In this document: positions 1 through 6,784 of the stretch, piece after piece | Layout: each line of letters opens with the position of its first letter | Numbering within the stretch: the first letter of the stretch is position 1 | Assembly: GCA_025924845.1 (NCBI GenBank) | Contig: JAICHN010000115.1 | Location: 1-12,040, forward strand | Direction of reading: 5' to 3' | DNA from: Chloroflexota bacterium | GTDB taxonomy: Bacteria > Chloroflexota > UBA5177 > JANWHV01 | DNA length: 12,040 nt | Translations under genes and position numbers: made by a program | The notes under the pieces: generated by a model | Seen by the model: the letters and a program-made list of their open reading frames with translations, nothing else | The model's database searches: none | What the model was told of the DNA's origin: nothing

Positions 1-1307
1 CCGGTCACCAGCTCGTCCGCCTGCGCCTCGGTCAGGATCAGGGGCGGGGTCAACTTGATGTGATCGCCCGCCACGCCATCGAGCGTGCCGCTGCCCGGGT
101 AGACGATCACGCCGCGCTTCAGACTCTCTTCCAGCACCAACGCGCCGATGGCCCGTTCGAGCGGGAAGGGGCGTTTCGTGGTCTTATCCATCACCAACTC
201 GATCCCGCACATCAGGCCGAGGCCGCGCACATCGCCGACCAGCGGATGATCGCGTAGGCGCTCCAGCCTACTAAGCAAATAGGCGCCGGTACGGGCGGCG
301 CGCTCAATCAAACTCTCCTCGATCAGGATGTGCAGCACTTCCACGCCGACCGCGCAGCTCAGCGTATGCGCGGCATAGGTGTGTCCGCCTACCAGATTGT
401 GGCGGGCGGCCAGGATGGGTTCCATCACTCTGTCGCTCACCACCACGGCGCCGAGCGGCGCGTAACCCGCCGCCATGCCCTTGGCACAGGCCATCAGATC
501 GGGCACTACTCCCCAGTGGTCAATGCCGAAAGTTTTGCCGGTACGCCCGAACCCGGTCATCACCTCATCGGCGATGAACAGTACGTCGTTCCGATCGCAA
601 ATCTCCCGAATGGCCTGAAAATAGCCGGGTGGGGCGGGGACCGCGCCGAGCGCCGCTCCCACCACCGGCTCCGCGATGAAGGCGGCCACATGCTCGGCGC
701 CCTGGCGATGGATCTCGCGCTCCAGTTCGGCCGCGCAACTCAGGTCGCAGCGGCAGTGGGTGCCGTCGCCGCGCATGTAGGCGCAGCGGTAAGGAAACGC
801 GGGGCTAATATGCGGCTGATTCTGGTACATGCCCATGTAAGGACGGCGCCGGTACGTGTGCCCGCCATAGCCGAGCGAGCCGAGCGTGTTGCCGTGAAAG
901 CTCTGCCAGCGGGCGATGATCAGTTGCTTGGTGGGCTTTCCACGCGCGATGAAGTGCTGATGGGCAATCTTGACCGCGTTTTCCGTGGCTTCGGAGCCGC
1001 CGGAAACAAACCATACGTTGTTCAGGTCGCCGGGGGTCAGTGATGCGACAAGGTCGGCCAACACCTCAATCGGCTCACTGCTGAAGCAGAACGAGGGAGT
1101 GAAGGCTACAGTACGGGCCTGGCGCGCCATCACCTCGGCCACGCGCTCGCGTCCATGGCCGATATTGTTGACCGCCGAGGCGCCGCCCGCGCCATCCAGG
1201 TAATGGCGGCCGTCCTCGTCGTACAGATAAACGCCCTCGGCGCGCGCAATGCGCGGCAAGGGACGGTAGAGGTCGCGTAGCAAGGCACGTCCACGTGGCG
1301 CATGCAT
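1..1307 (-). CDS. Class III PLP-dependent aminotransferase (aspartate aminotransferase family), 3' end cut by window edge
   Basis: The protein transfers an amino group from an amine or omega-amino acid to a keto acid using pyridoxal phosphate; it should be cytosolic. I translated 435 codons from the ATG at 1307 and the frame is still open at base 3, so only a few to perhaps 20 C-terminal residues are missing. Visible class III landmarks are the phosphate-binding SGGSEATENA (102-111), the FIADEVMTGFGRTG stretch (244-257) with Asp247 for the cofactor ring nitrogen, and CAKGMAAGYAPLGA (274-287) with Lys276 as the Schiff-base lysine. HIKLTPPLILT (417-426) is the usual C-terminal motif. An insert with four cysteines (175, 185, 187, 191) resembles one I recall from related bacterial aminotransferases. 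An in-frame ATG lies at 1313, but GGGAGG sits 9 nt before 1307 and only 3 nt before 1313, so 1307 is preferred. Substrate cannot be read from the sequence; GabT-like, omega-amino acid or diamine transaminases are all possible. Confidence 0.93.
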   Translation of the reverse strand, partial: MHAPRGRALLRDLYRPLPRIARAEGVYLYDEDGRHYLDGAGGASAVNNIGHGRERVAEVMARQARTVAFTPSFCFSSEPIEVLADLVASLTPGDLNNVWFVSGGSEATENAVKIAHQHFIARGKPTKQLIIARWQSFHGNTLGSLGYGGHTYRRRPYMGMYQNQPHISPAFPYRCAYMRGDGTHCRCDLSCAAELEREIHRQGAEHVAAFIAEPVVGAALGAVPAPPGYFQAIREICDRNDVLFIADEVMTGFGRTGKTFGIDHWGVVPDLMACAKGMAAGYAPLGAVVVSDRVMEPILAARHNLVGGHTYAAHTLSCAVGVEVLHILIEESLIERAARTGAYLLSRLERLRDHPLVGDVRGLGLMCGIELVMDKTTKRPFPLERAIGALVLEESLKRGVIVYPGSGTLDGVAGDHIKLTPPLILTEAQADELVT

Positions 1308-1355
1308 GATCATCTTCCTCCCGAGAGTCGACTGCCTCATCGTCGAGTCTCGCTG

Positions 1356-1376
1356 AAAACTCCCGCGCTCGCGGAG
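1356..1376 (-). terminator. Weak hairpin + T-run after the polymerase gene
   Basis: In the 122-base gap between the polymerase stop and the aminotransferase start, the minus strand reads CTCCGCG-AG-CGCGGGAG followed by TTTT. This gives a stem of about 7 bp with one bulged base and a short U-tract. It could be a weak intrinsic terminator, which would make the aminotransferase separately transcribed, but the T-run is only four bases and the loop is tight. I see no convincing promoter for the aminotransferase in this gap. Confidence 0.3.
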
Positions 1377-1429
1377 GAGACTCCTGCCGGCGGTATATCA
1401 GCCCTGAAGGTAGCAGAAAACAGCAGGCA

Positions 1430-3799
1430 CTACGCCAGAATCCATTGCGGCCGCACCTCGGCGATCGGCAGGTCGAACAGCCCGCCCTGGCCCGAGCGGC
1501 GAAAGAGTTGCTCGAAATCGCTCGGCGCGAATGCCTTGCGGAGGCGCGAGACGTACGACGCATGCAGCACATTCAGGTAATGCGCGATATCGTACTCGGG
1601 TAGTGCGTCAACGCTGCGTTCAGCGCCTCTATCGCCCGATCGCGACGTGTCGTTTTCCGGGGTATCAGGCAGCCAGACGGCCGTGCCGTTCGCCGCCCGA
1701 TAGAAGCGCACCCGCTCACCGACCCGCCAGTGAGTGCGCCCCGCGCCCAGCAGCGCCTCATAGACGGCCTCGTGGGCCTGGTCGCGTGACCGCGCATATT
1801 GCTCGGCGCTCTTCGCCGGCCGCGCTACCGTCGCCACGTCGGTGTGCGCCAAGCGCCGCTCGCGCAGGGCGGCGATCGTCTGCAGATAGGCACGCCGTAC
1901 CCCCTCGCTATCACCGACCAGGGTGCAACGTAGCGCCTCGCGCAGAAAGCGCTCGCCGAACGGTTCGGAGCGGCTGGAGTGGAAGGCGGCGCCGCGAACG
2001 ATCAGCAGGTCGTCGTAGGTCAAAAGTGCGTAGTTCTTGACCTCGTGGCTGAGCATCGCCCTATACCGCCCCTCGTATTCCAGGTTAATGCCGGCCGGCA
2101 AGGTAGCGGCAAGCTCGGCCACGCAGTGACGTTCATCAGTCTCCGTCCAGTTTTCCGGCACGGCGAAGAAGACGCCGTCGGTGTCGGCTTCGAGCAGCGC
2201 CATGCCGCGATCACGCAGCCGTTCGACGACCTGCCCTAAAAGCTCGCGTCCGCGTCTGGTAATCTCGTCCGCCGCTTCGCGATCCGCGAACAGGGCCATT
2301 TGCCCAGCGGCCATGTAGCCATAGGCTGAATTGATTACGATCTTCATGGCCGCTTGCAGCGCGTCATGCCGATGCGCGACGGCACTGCCGGGCGGCGCCG
2401 TTTTGGCCGCTCGCTTATGGTGCAGCCTCAAGTCGGCCAGGCGATCCACCAGATAGAGCAGTGCCTGCAAGGGGTCGCGGGCTGGGCCGATGCGAAAGGT
2501 GCGCATGATGGAGGGATACATCGAGGCGATGTCGACCTTGACCACGTGGCGCGCTACCCCGGCGGCGTACAGGATGGTCGCTCCGCCCTGATGCGGGGCC
2601 GGCAGCTCATCCGCCCCCGCCGCGTTGCGGGGCAGTGCCGCGCCGGCCCGCAGATAGGCTCGCACCAGCAGCGGCTCCAGGATGCCCTTTGCCGGACCCG
2701 CCGAGGCTACCCGCTCGTAACGGCGCGGCGCCATCCCTGTTAGGGCGAACGGGGCGCCCATCAGCCGTTGCGATAGTCCGTCTACTTCAATTACGTCGTC
2801 GAAGGCGTAGCGCCGAACCTGTTCCGGGTCGCGTTGATAGGTGCGGTAGATCTCCGACCCGGCGATGTAGGTGCGATCCGGCGCCGCGATCCCGAAGTAG
2901 CGCGCGGCGGCCTTCAGACCGTGGCCCGGCATGTCGCGAACCACGAAGTCATGGCGGCGCACCGCGTCGAGCGTATCGATCAGCTCGCGCCCGGCGATGC
3001 TGTAGCGCGTACGCGACCCGCGACCCCAGGCCGCCGGCTCGTCATATCGGTCGAGGAGCAGCGCGGCCTCACGCCGTCCCAGGTGGAGCGGCACGCCAAG
3101 CGTGGCCGCGCGTGCTTCGAGGAAAGGCAGATCGAAACCGAAGAGGTTGTGGTTCTCGATCACATCGGGATCGCGCTCACGGATCAGCGCGCAGAGATTC
3201 GCAATCAGGGCAGCCTCGGCATTGGGGGTCGGCGCTTCGAGGATTGCTTCCAGTCCGCGGCTGTCGCGCACCGCGACCAGAAAGATACGGCCGTGCGCGG
3301 GTGAGAACGCCGTTGTTTCGAGATCGAATTGCAGGCGGTGCAGATCGGTATAGGTCATGGTGCGGAAACAGACCCGCCCCGTCGCCATCAGGTATTGCTC
3401 GACCGGCCTAACCACGTAGTAGTCGCCGGGCAACTCGCGGAGGTTCTGGATGGTTCGTCCTAGCCGCTGCCGTGCCCCGAGCAGAATTTCTCGTTGGAGC
3501 GACCGCCCATCGCGGGCCGAGAGCAGATAGCGTAGGGAGTCGGACGGCCCTTCCAACTCGCGGTAGCTGAACGGCGCCTGTTCGGCCGTTCCCGCCGCCG
3601 CATCCACCAGATTCGACCCGAGATGACGCAGGTCATCCAGGCCGGCGGCGAAAAGCCAGGGACGAAAACGATCCTCGATGCAGCGTACCATATCGCCTGT
3701 GCGCTGCCAGACGAGGGCGCGGCCGTCGCGATTCGCCCAAACGGAGACGATGCGGGGCATCTCGTCCCAGCCGAATAGCCACGCATCGTCCGCATCCAT
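1430..3799 (-). CDS. Family B DNA polymerase with 3'-5' exonuclease
   Basis: DNA-directed DNA polymerase of family B, 789 residues, close in length to E. coli Pol II (783). Exonuclease residues are intact: Exo I FDLET (Asp159, Glu161), Exo II in ENHNLFGFDLPF (Asn218, Asp223) and Exo III YAFDD (Tyr331, Asp335). Polymerase motifs are intact: motif A DIASMYPSI (Asp423, steric-gate Tyr428), motif B KIVINSAYG (Lys486-Gly494) and motif C ADTDG (Asp539, Asp541), plus a KNY at 588-590 matching the KxY motif. Near the C-terminus QGGLF (771-775) matches the QxxLF-type beta-clamp-binding pentapeptide, as at the tail of Pol II. By analogy it is a repair or translesion/restart polymerase rather than the replicase; that role is inference. 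GGAG lies only 2 nt before the ATG, but the protein begins in the conserved WLFGWDEMPRIVSVW segment, so the start cannot be much further downstream. It lies 83 nt after the toxin stop on the same strand and could be in the same transcript. Confidence 0.95.
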   Translation of the reverse strand: MDADDAWLFGWDEMPRIVSVWANRDGRALVWQRTGDMVRCIEDRFRPWLFAAGLDDLRHLGSNLVDAAAGTAEQAPFSYRELEGPSDSLRYLLSARDGRSLQREILLGARQRLGRTIQNLRELPGDYYVVRPVEQYLMATGRVCFRTMTYTDLHRLQFDLETTAFSPAHGRIFLVAVRDSRGLEAILEAPTPNAEAALIANLCALIRERDPDVIENHNLFGFDLPFLEARAATLGVPLHLGRREAALLLDRYDEPAAWGRGSRTRYSIAGRELIDTLDAVRRHDFVVRDMPGHGLKAAARYFGIAAPDRTYIAGSEIYRTYQRDPEQVRRYAFDDVIEVDGLSQRLMGAPFALTGMAPRRYERVASAGPAKGILEPLLVRAYLRAGAALPRNAAGADELPAPHQGGATILYAAGVARHVVKVDIASMYPSIMRTFRIGPARDPLQALLYLVDRLADLRLHHKRAAKTAPPGSAVAHRHDALQAAMKIVINSAYGYMAAGQMALFADREAADEITRRGRELLGQVVERLRDRGMALLEADTDGVFFAVPENWTETDERHCVAELAATLPAGINLEYEGRYRAMLSHEVKNYALLTYDDLLIVRGAAFHSSRSEPFGERFLREALRCTLVGDSEGVRRAYLQTIAALRERRLAHTDVATVARPAKSAEQYARSRDQAHEAVYEALLGAGRTHWRVGERVRFYRAANGTAVWLPDTPENDTSRSGDRGAERSVDALPEYDIAHYLNVLHASYVSRLRKAFAPSDFEQLFRRSGQGGLFDLPIAEVRPQWILA

Positions 3800-3882
3800 G
3801 TCTCCAGTCTAGCGGGTCTACCCTGGCACTCCATTGCAGGAATGTGGGCAGGGGCCGATCATGCTTTGCCAAACTGTATGGG

Positions 3883-4461
3883 CTAATCCTGATCGAGTTC
3901 GATCCCCTCACCAGGGAAGATCGCGCGAATCGTCTTTAGCGACAGGACCATGCAGATCGATCGGTTCGCACCGTGTTCATCGCCCTCACCTGACCCGACC
4001 TCCTCGATCCTCTGGAAGCCGAACTTCTCATAAAACGTCGCTGCCCTCTCGTGCAAGGCATCGACCATAACAGCCTTTACAGCTATCCCGCGTTCGGTCG
4101 TTCGGAGGACGCGCCGCAATGCGTTGAGCAGAAGGTGACTACCCAAGCCCTGCCGTGCGTATCGGGAGTCGACCGCTAAGCGGCCAAGCAAAGCGGCTCC
4201 GACCGCGTGATATCGCCCGGACTTTTTAGCAAGGTCCGCCGGTAGGCTGGAAACGTCTACGGAGGTCGCGGTGAGCGTGTAGTAGCCGATGATCTCGGTG
4301 CCGTCCTGGGCACAGAGCACCCAGCACGAGGCCAGATCACGATCTACATCCTGCCTGGCCTGCCTATGGAGGTAGTCGGTGAGCGAGGGTTCATCGCAGG
4401 AGAAAGCCGCCCGATCATGGCGCCGATCGAGTGGCTCTATAGCGAGTTTAGTGAGATCCAT
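3883..4461 (-). CDS. tacT: GNAT-family acetyltransferase toxin (TacT-like)
   Basis: GCN5-related N-acetyltransferase of 192 residues, paired with a DUF1778/TacA-like antitoxin gene. Toxins of this type acetylate the amino group of aminoacyl-tRNAs and block translation. Visible features are the N-terminal segment with FSCDEPSLTDYL (20-31), the beta-strand IIGYYTLTATSV (57-68), the core LLGRLAVDSRYARQGLGSHLL (91-111) with the acetyl-CoA loop GLG at 105-107, and ATFYEKFGF (141-149), where Tyr144 is the likely equivalent of the catalytic tyrosine in TacT. The first position of the classical Q/RxxGxG loop is Ala102 rather than Gln or Arg, a small deviation. The tail after residue 176 is slightly longer than I would expect. 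The gene starts 14 nt after the antitoxin stop with no clear Shine-Dalgarno sequence, so translational coupling is likely. The tRNA target is inferred from family and context. Confidence 0.88.
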   Translation of the reverse strand: MDLTKLAIEPLDRRHDRAAFSCDEPSLTDYLHRQARQDVDRDLASCWVLCAQDGTEIIGYYTLTATSVDVSSLPADLAKKSGRYHAVGAALLGRLAVDSRYARQGLGSHLLLNALRRVLRTTERGIAVKAVMVDALHERAATFYEKFGFQRIEEVGSGEGDEHGANRSICMVLSLKTIRAIFPGEGIELDQD

Positions 4462-4475
4462 GCGGCGCCGGCGGA

Positions 4476-4811
4476 TTAGCGGTCGCCAAAGCCGGCTTTA
4501 TAGCGCTCCGCAGCCTGTCGCAGGTAGGCGGTGGGGGGCTGTGGATTGTAGACCGCCTCCATGAAAGCGCGAGCGCCTTGCTCGGAGAGGGTAATCACCT
4601 CATGGCGCCGGATCACTTCCTCGGCCCTGCGCACGCCACTATCGACCATGAAGTCGGTCAGCGTCCGATGCTCCAGATCGGCGGCACGCTGCAAGAGTTG
4701 CTTCTGGTCGGTGCTGAGACGCGCGGCAACCCGTTCATCTTTCCCCAACGCCTTAGCCGTGCGCTTACCACTAGTACGGTGCTCGGCGGTATCGGTGGGT
4801 GGAATGGACAT
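4476..4811 (-). CDS. tacA: DUF1778 antitoxin (TacA-like, ribbon-helix-helix)
   Basis: Antitoxin of a TacAT-type type II toxin-antitoxin pair, 111 residues from the ATG at 4811. The N-terminal part should form the ribbon-helix-helix DNA-binding dimer: RVAARLSTDQKQLLQRAADLEHRTLTDFMV follows a basic leader. The C-terminal half, with EEVIRRHEVITLSEQGARAFMEAVYNPQPP and LRQAAERYK, is the typical DUF1778 toxin-wrapping segment. The open frame extends upstream to a TTG at 4898, but that TTG is part of a TTGACA promoter box, so it cannot be the real start. AGGA sits 9 nt before the ATG at 4811 and 3 nt before another in-frame ATG at 4817; 4811 fits better. It is first of the pair, as usual. RHH antitoxins repress their own promoter, and inverted repeats lie over this promoter. 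Confidence 0.9.
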   Translation of the reverse strand: MSIPPTDTAEHRTSGKRTAKALGKDERVAARLSTDQKQLLQRAADLEHRTLTDFMVDSGVRRAEEVIRRHEVITLSEQGARAFMEAVYNPQPPTAYLRQAAERYKAGFGDR

Positions 4812-4835
4812 GACCATCTTTCCTTTCCGGTAACA

Positions 4836-4898
4836 GGCGTCAACGCCCATGTCCGCCGTACCTGATGAAATGTACGCCAAGTTGACGCACGGTGTCAA
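4836..4898. promoter_or_regulatory. Candidate antitoxin operator: two inverted repeats sharing the half-site TTGACGC
   Basis: The first repeat is TTGAC-N7-GTCAA at 4882-4898, covering the -35 box and part of the spacer. The second is GGCGT-CA-ACGCC at 4836-4847, in the untranslated leader. Both contain the heptamer TTGACGC (plus strand at 4882-4888; minus strand at 4843-4837). Paired palindromes flanking a promoter are what a cooperative ribbon-helix-helix repressor such as TacA-TacT would bind. The binding itself is inference. Confidence 0.45.
4869..4898 (-). promoter_or_regulatory. Sigma70-type promoter of the tacA-tacT pair
   Basis: On the minus strand a perfect TTGACA (4898-4893) is followed after 18 nt by TACATT (4874-4869), four of six matches to the -10 consensus. 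Transcription would start near 4862, about 50 nt before the antitoxin ATG at 4811. The position excludes the longer reading frame starting at 4898. Confidence 0.6.
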
Positions 4899-4935
4899 GA
4901 GCGCTACGATACAATCGCGAGTTCACGCTCTCGGC

Positions 4936-5802
4936 CTACTCCTTGCGGCGCGCCCCCTCAAACGAGGCCGCCATGTCGCGGTCGCCACCCACGATGGCAG
5001 CGGCGCGCTTGAGGCCGGCATAGCCGGCCTGGGTCTGAGGCAGCGAAAGCCCATGGGCGTGACCGAGATCAAGGGCGAGTTGAAGGTCCTTTGCCATGTT
5101 GTCCAGACTGAAGCGTGGGGCGAAGTCGCGCTGGGCGATCAGGTTGGCTCGGCCCACCCACAGACGGGTTGGCAAATTTGACTCCTCTAGAATACGGATA
5201 TAGAGTTGGGGATCGATTCCCACGGCGTCCAGAAGCGCCATTCCCTCGGCCAACGCCGCTACCACGCCTCCACCCACCAGGTTATTGCAGAGCTTAATCC
5301 GGGTGCCCTGGCCAATGGCGCCGATGTGATAGACTTTTTGGCTCACGGCGGCCAGCACCGGTTGGACCCGTTCGAGCACGGCAGCATCGCCGCCGGCCAA
5401 GACCCAGAGCGTTCCCGCGTTAGCTTCAGGTAGGCTCCCCGTGACCGGCGCGTCAAGCATGGAGGCGCCGCGCGCCTCAACGGCGCGGGCCAGCCAGTCG
5501 GTGGTATCCGTCCCGACGGTACTCATCTGCATCAGCACGGCGCCCTCGCCCAGGGAGGCCAGGACGCCGTCCGGTCCTTCGATCACTTCGCGAAGCGCTT
5601 GATCGTTCGAGACCATGGTGATCACGGCCTCGGCGCCTTCCGCCGCCTCGCGTGGCGTGGCGGCCACTCGGGCGCCCCGCTCCGCGAATGGTTCGGCCCG
5701 CTCGCGCGTCCTGTTATAGACGGTGAGATCATGTCCGTGTTCCAGCAGTCTTCCGGCCATTCCGGAGCCCATCACACCCAGTCCGAGTAGCGCAACCTTC
5801 AC
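4936..5802 (-). CDS. NAD(P)-dependent beta-hydroxyacid dehydrogenase (3-hydroxyisobutyrate dehydrogenase family)
   Basis: Oxidoreductase of 288 residues interconverting a beta-hydroxyacid and its semialdehyde or keto form. The Rossmann motif GLGVMG is at residues 7-12 from the GTG start. The second strand ends in YNRT (29-32), where Asn-Arg-Thr favours NADP(H) over NAD(H). The substrate-binding signature DAPVTGSLPEANAGTL spans 117-132 and the catalytic lysine is Lys170 in GQGTRIKLCNN with Asn174. Lys238-Asp239 lie in MAKDLQLAL. An upstream ATG at 5847 is possible, but the GTG at 5802 has GGAGG 7 nt before it and begins exactly at the first beta-strand (KVALLGLG), so I take 5802. Family members include 3-hydroxyisobutyrate dehydrogenase, tartronate semialdehyde reductase and GLYR-type succinic semialdehyde reductases; the substrate cannot be fixed here. 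The aminotransferase downstream could in principle act in a related route, but two unrelated loci lie between them. Confidence 0.92.
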   Translation of the reverse strand: MKVALLGLGVMGSGMAGRLLEHGHDLTVYNRTRERAEPFAERGARVAATPREAAEGAEAVITMVSNDQALREVIEGPDGVLASLGEGAVLMQMSTVGTDTTDWLARAVEARGASMLDAPVTGSLPEANAGTLWVLAGGDAAVLERVQPVLAAVSQKVYHIGAIGQGTRIKLCNNLVGGGVVAALAEGMALLDAVGIDPQLYIRILEESNLPTRLWVGRANLIAQRDFAPRFSLDNMAKDLQLALDLGHAHGLSLPQTQAGYAGLKRAAAIVGGDRDMAASFEGARRKE

Positions 5803-5883
5803 AACTGCCCCTCCCTGTTCGTGCCGAAAGGCCCGGCCCAATTCCATTCCTGGTGCTCCAACACAGCCAAGCCGGATCGCCCC

Positions 5884-5913
5884 AGGTTACTCCTGCCTCG
5901 TAGGAGGCGTCAA
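5884..5913 (-). promoter_or_regulatory. Candidate promoter of the dehydrogenase with a palindrome in its spacer
   Basis: On the minus strand TTGACG (5913-5908) and TAACCT (5889-5884) are separated by 18 nt. The spacer holds the inverted repeat GCCTC-GTAG-GAGGC (5895-5908, plus-strand reading), a possible repressor site. The predicted transcription start is about 75 nt before the GTG codon. The -10 box matches only three of six positions, so this is tentative. Confidence 0.35.
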
Positions 5914-5932
5914 GAAACGTGCCTTCAGATGG

Positions 5933-5961
5933 TTGACAGCCGCTTCATTTTTGCCTACTGT
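5933..5961 (+). promoter_or_regulatory. Candidate promoter of the cysH-cysI operon
   Basis: A perfect TTGACA (5933-5938) is followed after 17 nt by TACTGT (5956-5961). Transcription would begin near 5968, about 90 nt before the cysH start. It faces away from the dehydrogenase promoter, with the two -35 boxes about 20 bp apart. The -10 match is weak (three of six) but the -35 and spacing are ideal. Confidence 0.5.
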
Positions 5962-5968
5962 GCCTTTA

Positions 5969-5997
5969 CCTATTTATCCGATAGGGTTTATGGATAA
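5969..5997. promoter_or_regulatory. Candidate operator at the cysH transcription start: two overlapping inverted repeats
   Basis: CCTAT-N7-ATAGG (5969-5985) overlaps TTATCC-N12-GGATAA (5974-5979 and 5992-5997). The pair sits immediately at and after the predicted +1 of the sulfur operon, a classic repressor position. AT-rich palindromes of this size are bound by Rrf2-type regulators such as CymR/IscR in other bacteria, but that assignment is a guess; no regulator gene is in the window. The two repeats could also be alternative hairpins in the leader RNA. Confidence 0.4.
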
Positions 5998-6041
5998 GAG
6001 AAGCGATTGCTAATTCCTTGGCGGGGAAGAGGGAGACTAGC

Positions 6042-6062
6042 ATGACGGATATGGGACAGTGA
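6042..6062 (+). CDS. Possible 6-codon leader reading frame (MTDMGQ) overlapping the cysH start
   Basis: The strongest Shine-Dalgarno sequence in the leader, GGGAG at 6031-6035, is placed 6 nt before an ATG at 6042 that opens only ATG-ACG-GAT-ATG-GGA-CAG-TGA. Its TGA overlaps the GTG start of cysH in the string GTGA. This geometry would let a ribosome load on the mini-frame, stop, and restart on cysH. It contains no cysteine or sulfur-specific codon run apart from two Met. Expression is not demonstrated by sequence; the frame may be fortuitous. Confidence 0.3.
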   Translation: MTDMGQ

Positions 6063-6784
6063 GCGTGCCGGCATCCACGCCAAGCCGGCTACAAGAGGCA
6101 GCGGAGCGGCTTGAGGGCCGGCCGGCCCAGGAAGTGCTGAGTTGGGCCCTGGCCGCCTACGGTACGAGTATGGCCCTGGCCTGCTCCTTCGGCGGTCCGT
6201 CCGGCATGGTCCTCCTCGATATGGCCCTGGCCCTGGAGCCCAAACTCCCAGTGTTCTATCTCGATACGGGCCTACTCTTCCCCGAGACCTACGATCTTGC
6301 CGCCGAAATCGCGGCGCGCTACCGTGTCACGCCGATCGCCGTCCGTTCTACGCTGAGCGTGAATGATCAGGCGGCTCGCCATGGGGCTGCCCTTTGGGGC
6401 CGAGAGCCCGATCGCTGCTGTGAAATTCGGAAGGTGCAGCCGCAACGCGCCTTCCTGGCCGGCTACCAGGCATGGATTACCGGGATCCGCCGTGACCAGG
6501 CGCCTACTCGTCGGGTCACGCCCGTGGTGAGCTGGGATGCACTGGGCGGTCTGGTCAAGATCGCTCCTCTCGTTGCCTGGACCGACAGCGAGGTATGGTC
6601 CTATATTCGCGCCCACGAGATTCCCTACAACCCCCTGCACGATCTGGGCTATCCCAGCATCGGATGCACGCACTGCACTCGCCCGGTCCAGGCCGGCGAG
6701 GATCCGCGTGCCGGTCGTTGGGCCGGCTTCAACAAGATTGAATGCGGCCTGCATCGGCCACAGGAACGGAGCACTACCCAATGA
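6059..6784 (+). CDS. cysH: Adenylyl-sulfate (APS) reductase, thioredoxin-type
   Basis: Reduces adenylyl sulfate to sulfite and AMP with thioredoxin as donor, in the cytosol, in assimilatory sulfate reduction. The 241-residue protein carries the nucleotide-binding loop ACSFGGPSG (41-49), the LDTGLLFPETY segment (68-78), and the cysteine pairs Cys120-Cys121 (DRCCEIRK) and Cys203/Cys206 (IGCTHC). These ligate a [4Fe-4S] cluster and distinguish APS reductases from PAPS reductases. The catalytic cysteine is Cys229 in the C-terminal KIECGLH. Other conserved pieces are TGIRRDQAPTR (141-151) and the WTDSEVWSYI region (174-183). The start is uncertain: the frame opens only after the TAG at 6038-6040, so the choices are GTG at 6059 or GTG at 6065. 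The former overlaps a leader stop codon; the latter has GGGA 8 nt upstream. Its stop overlaps the cysI start, so the two genes form one operon. Confidence 0.95.
   Translation: MSVPASTPSRLQEAAERLEGRPAQEVLSWALAAYGTSMALACSFGGPSGMVLLDMALALEPKLPVFYLDTGLLFPETYDLAAEIAARYRVTPIAVRSTLSVNDQAARHGAALWGREPDRCCEIRKVQPQRAFLAGYQAWITGIRRDQAPTRRVTPVVSWDALGGLVKIAPLVAWTDSEVWSYIRAHEIPYNPLHDLGYPSIGCTHCTRPVQAGEDPRAGRWAGFNKIECGLHRPQERSTTQ

Noticed and set aside
330..1043. 237-residue plus-strand frame
   Set aside because: Antisense shadow of the aminotransferase, which has every family motif on the minus strand.
2635..3411. 258-residue plus-strand frame
   Set aside because: Arginine/proline-rich antisense shadow of the polymerase gene.
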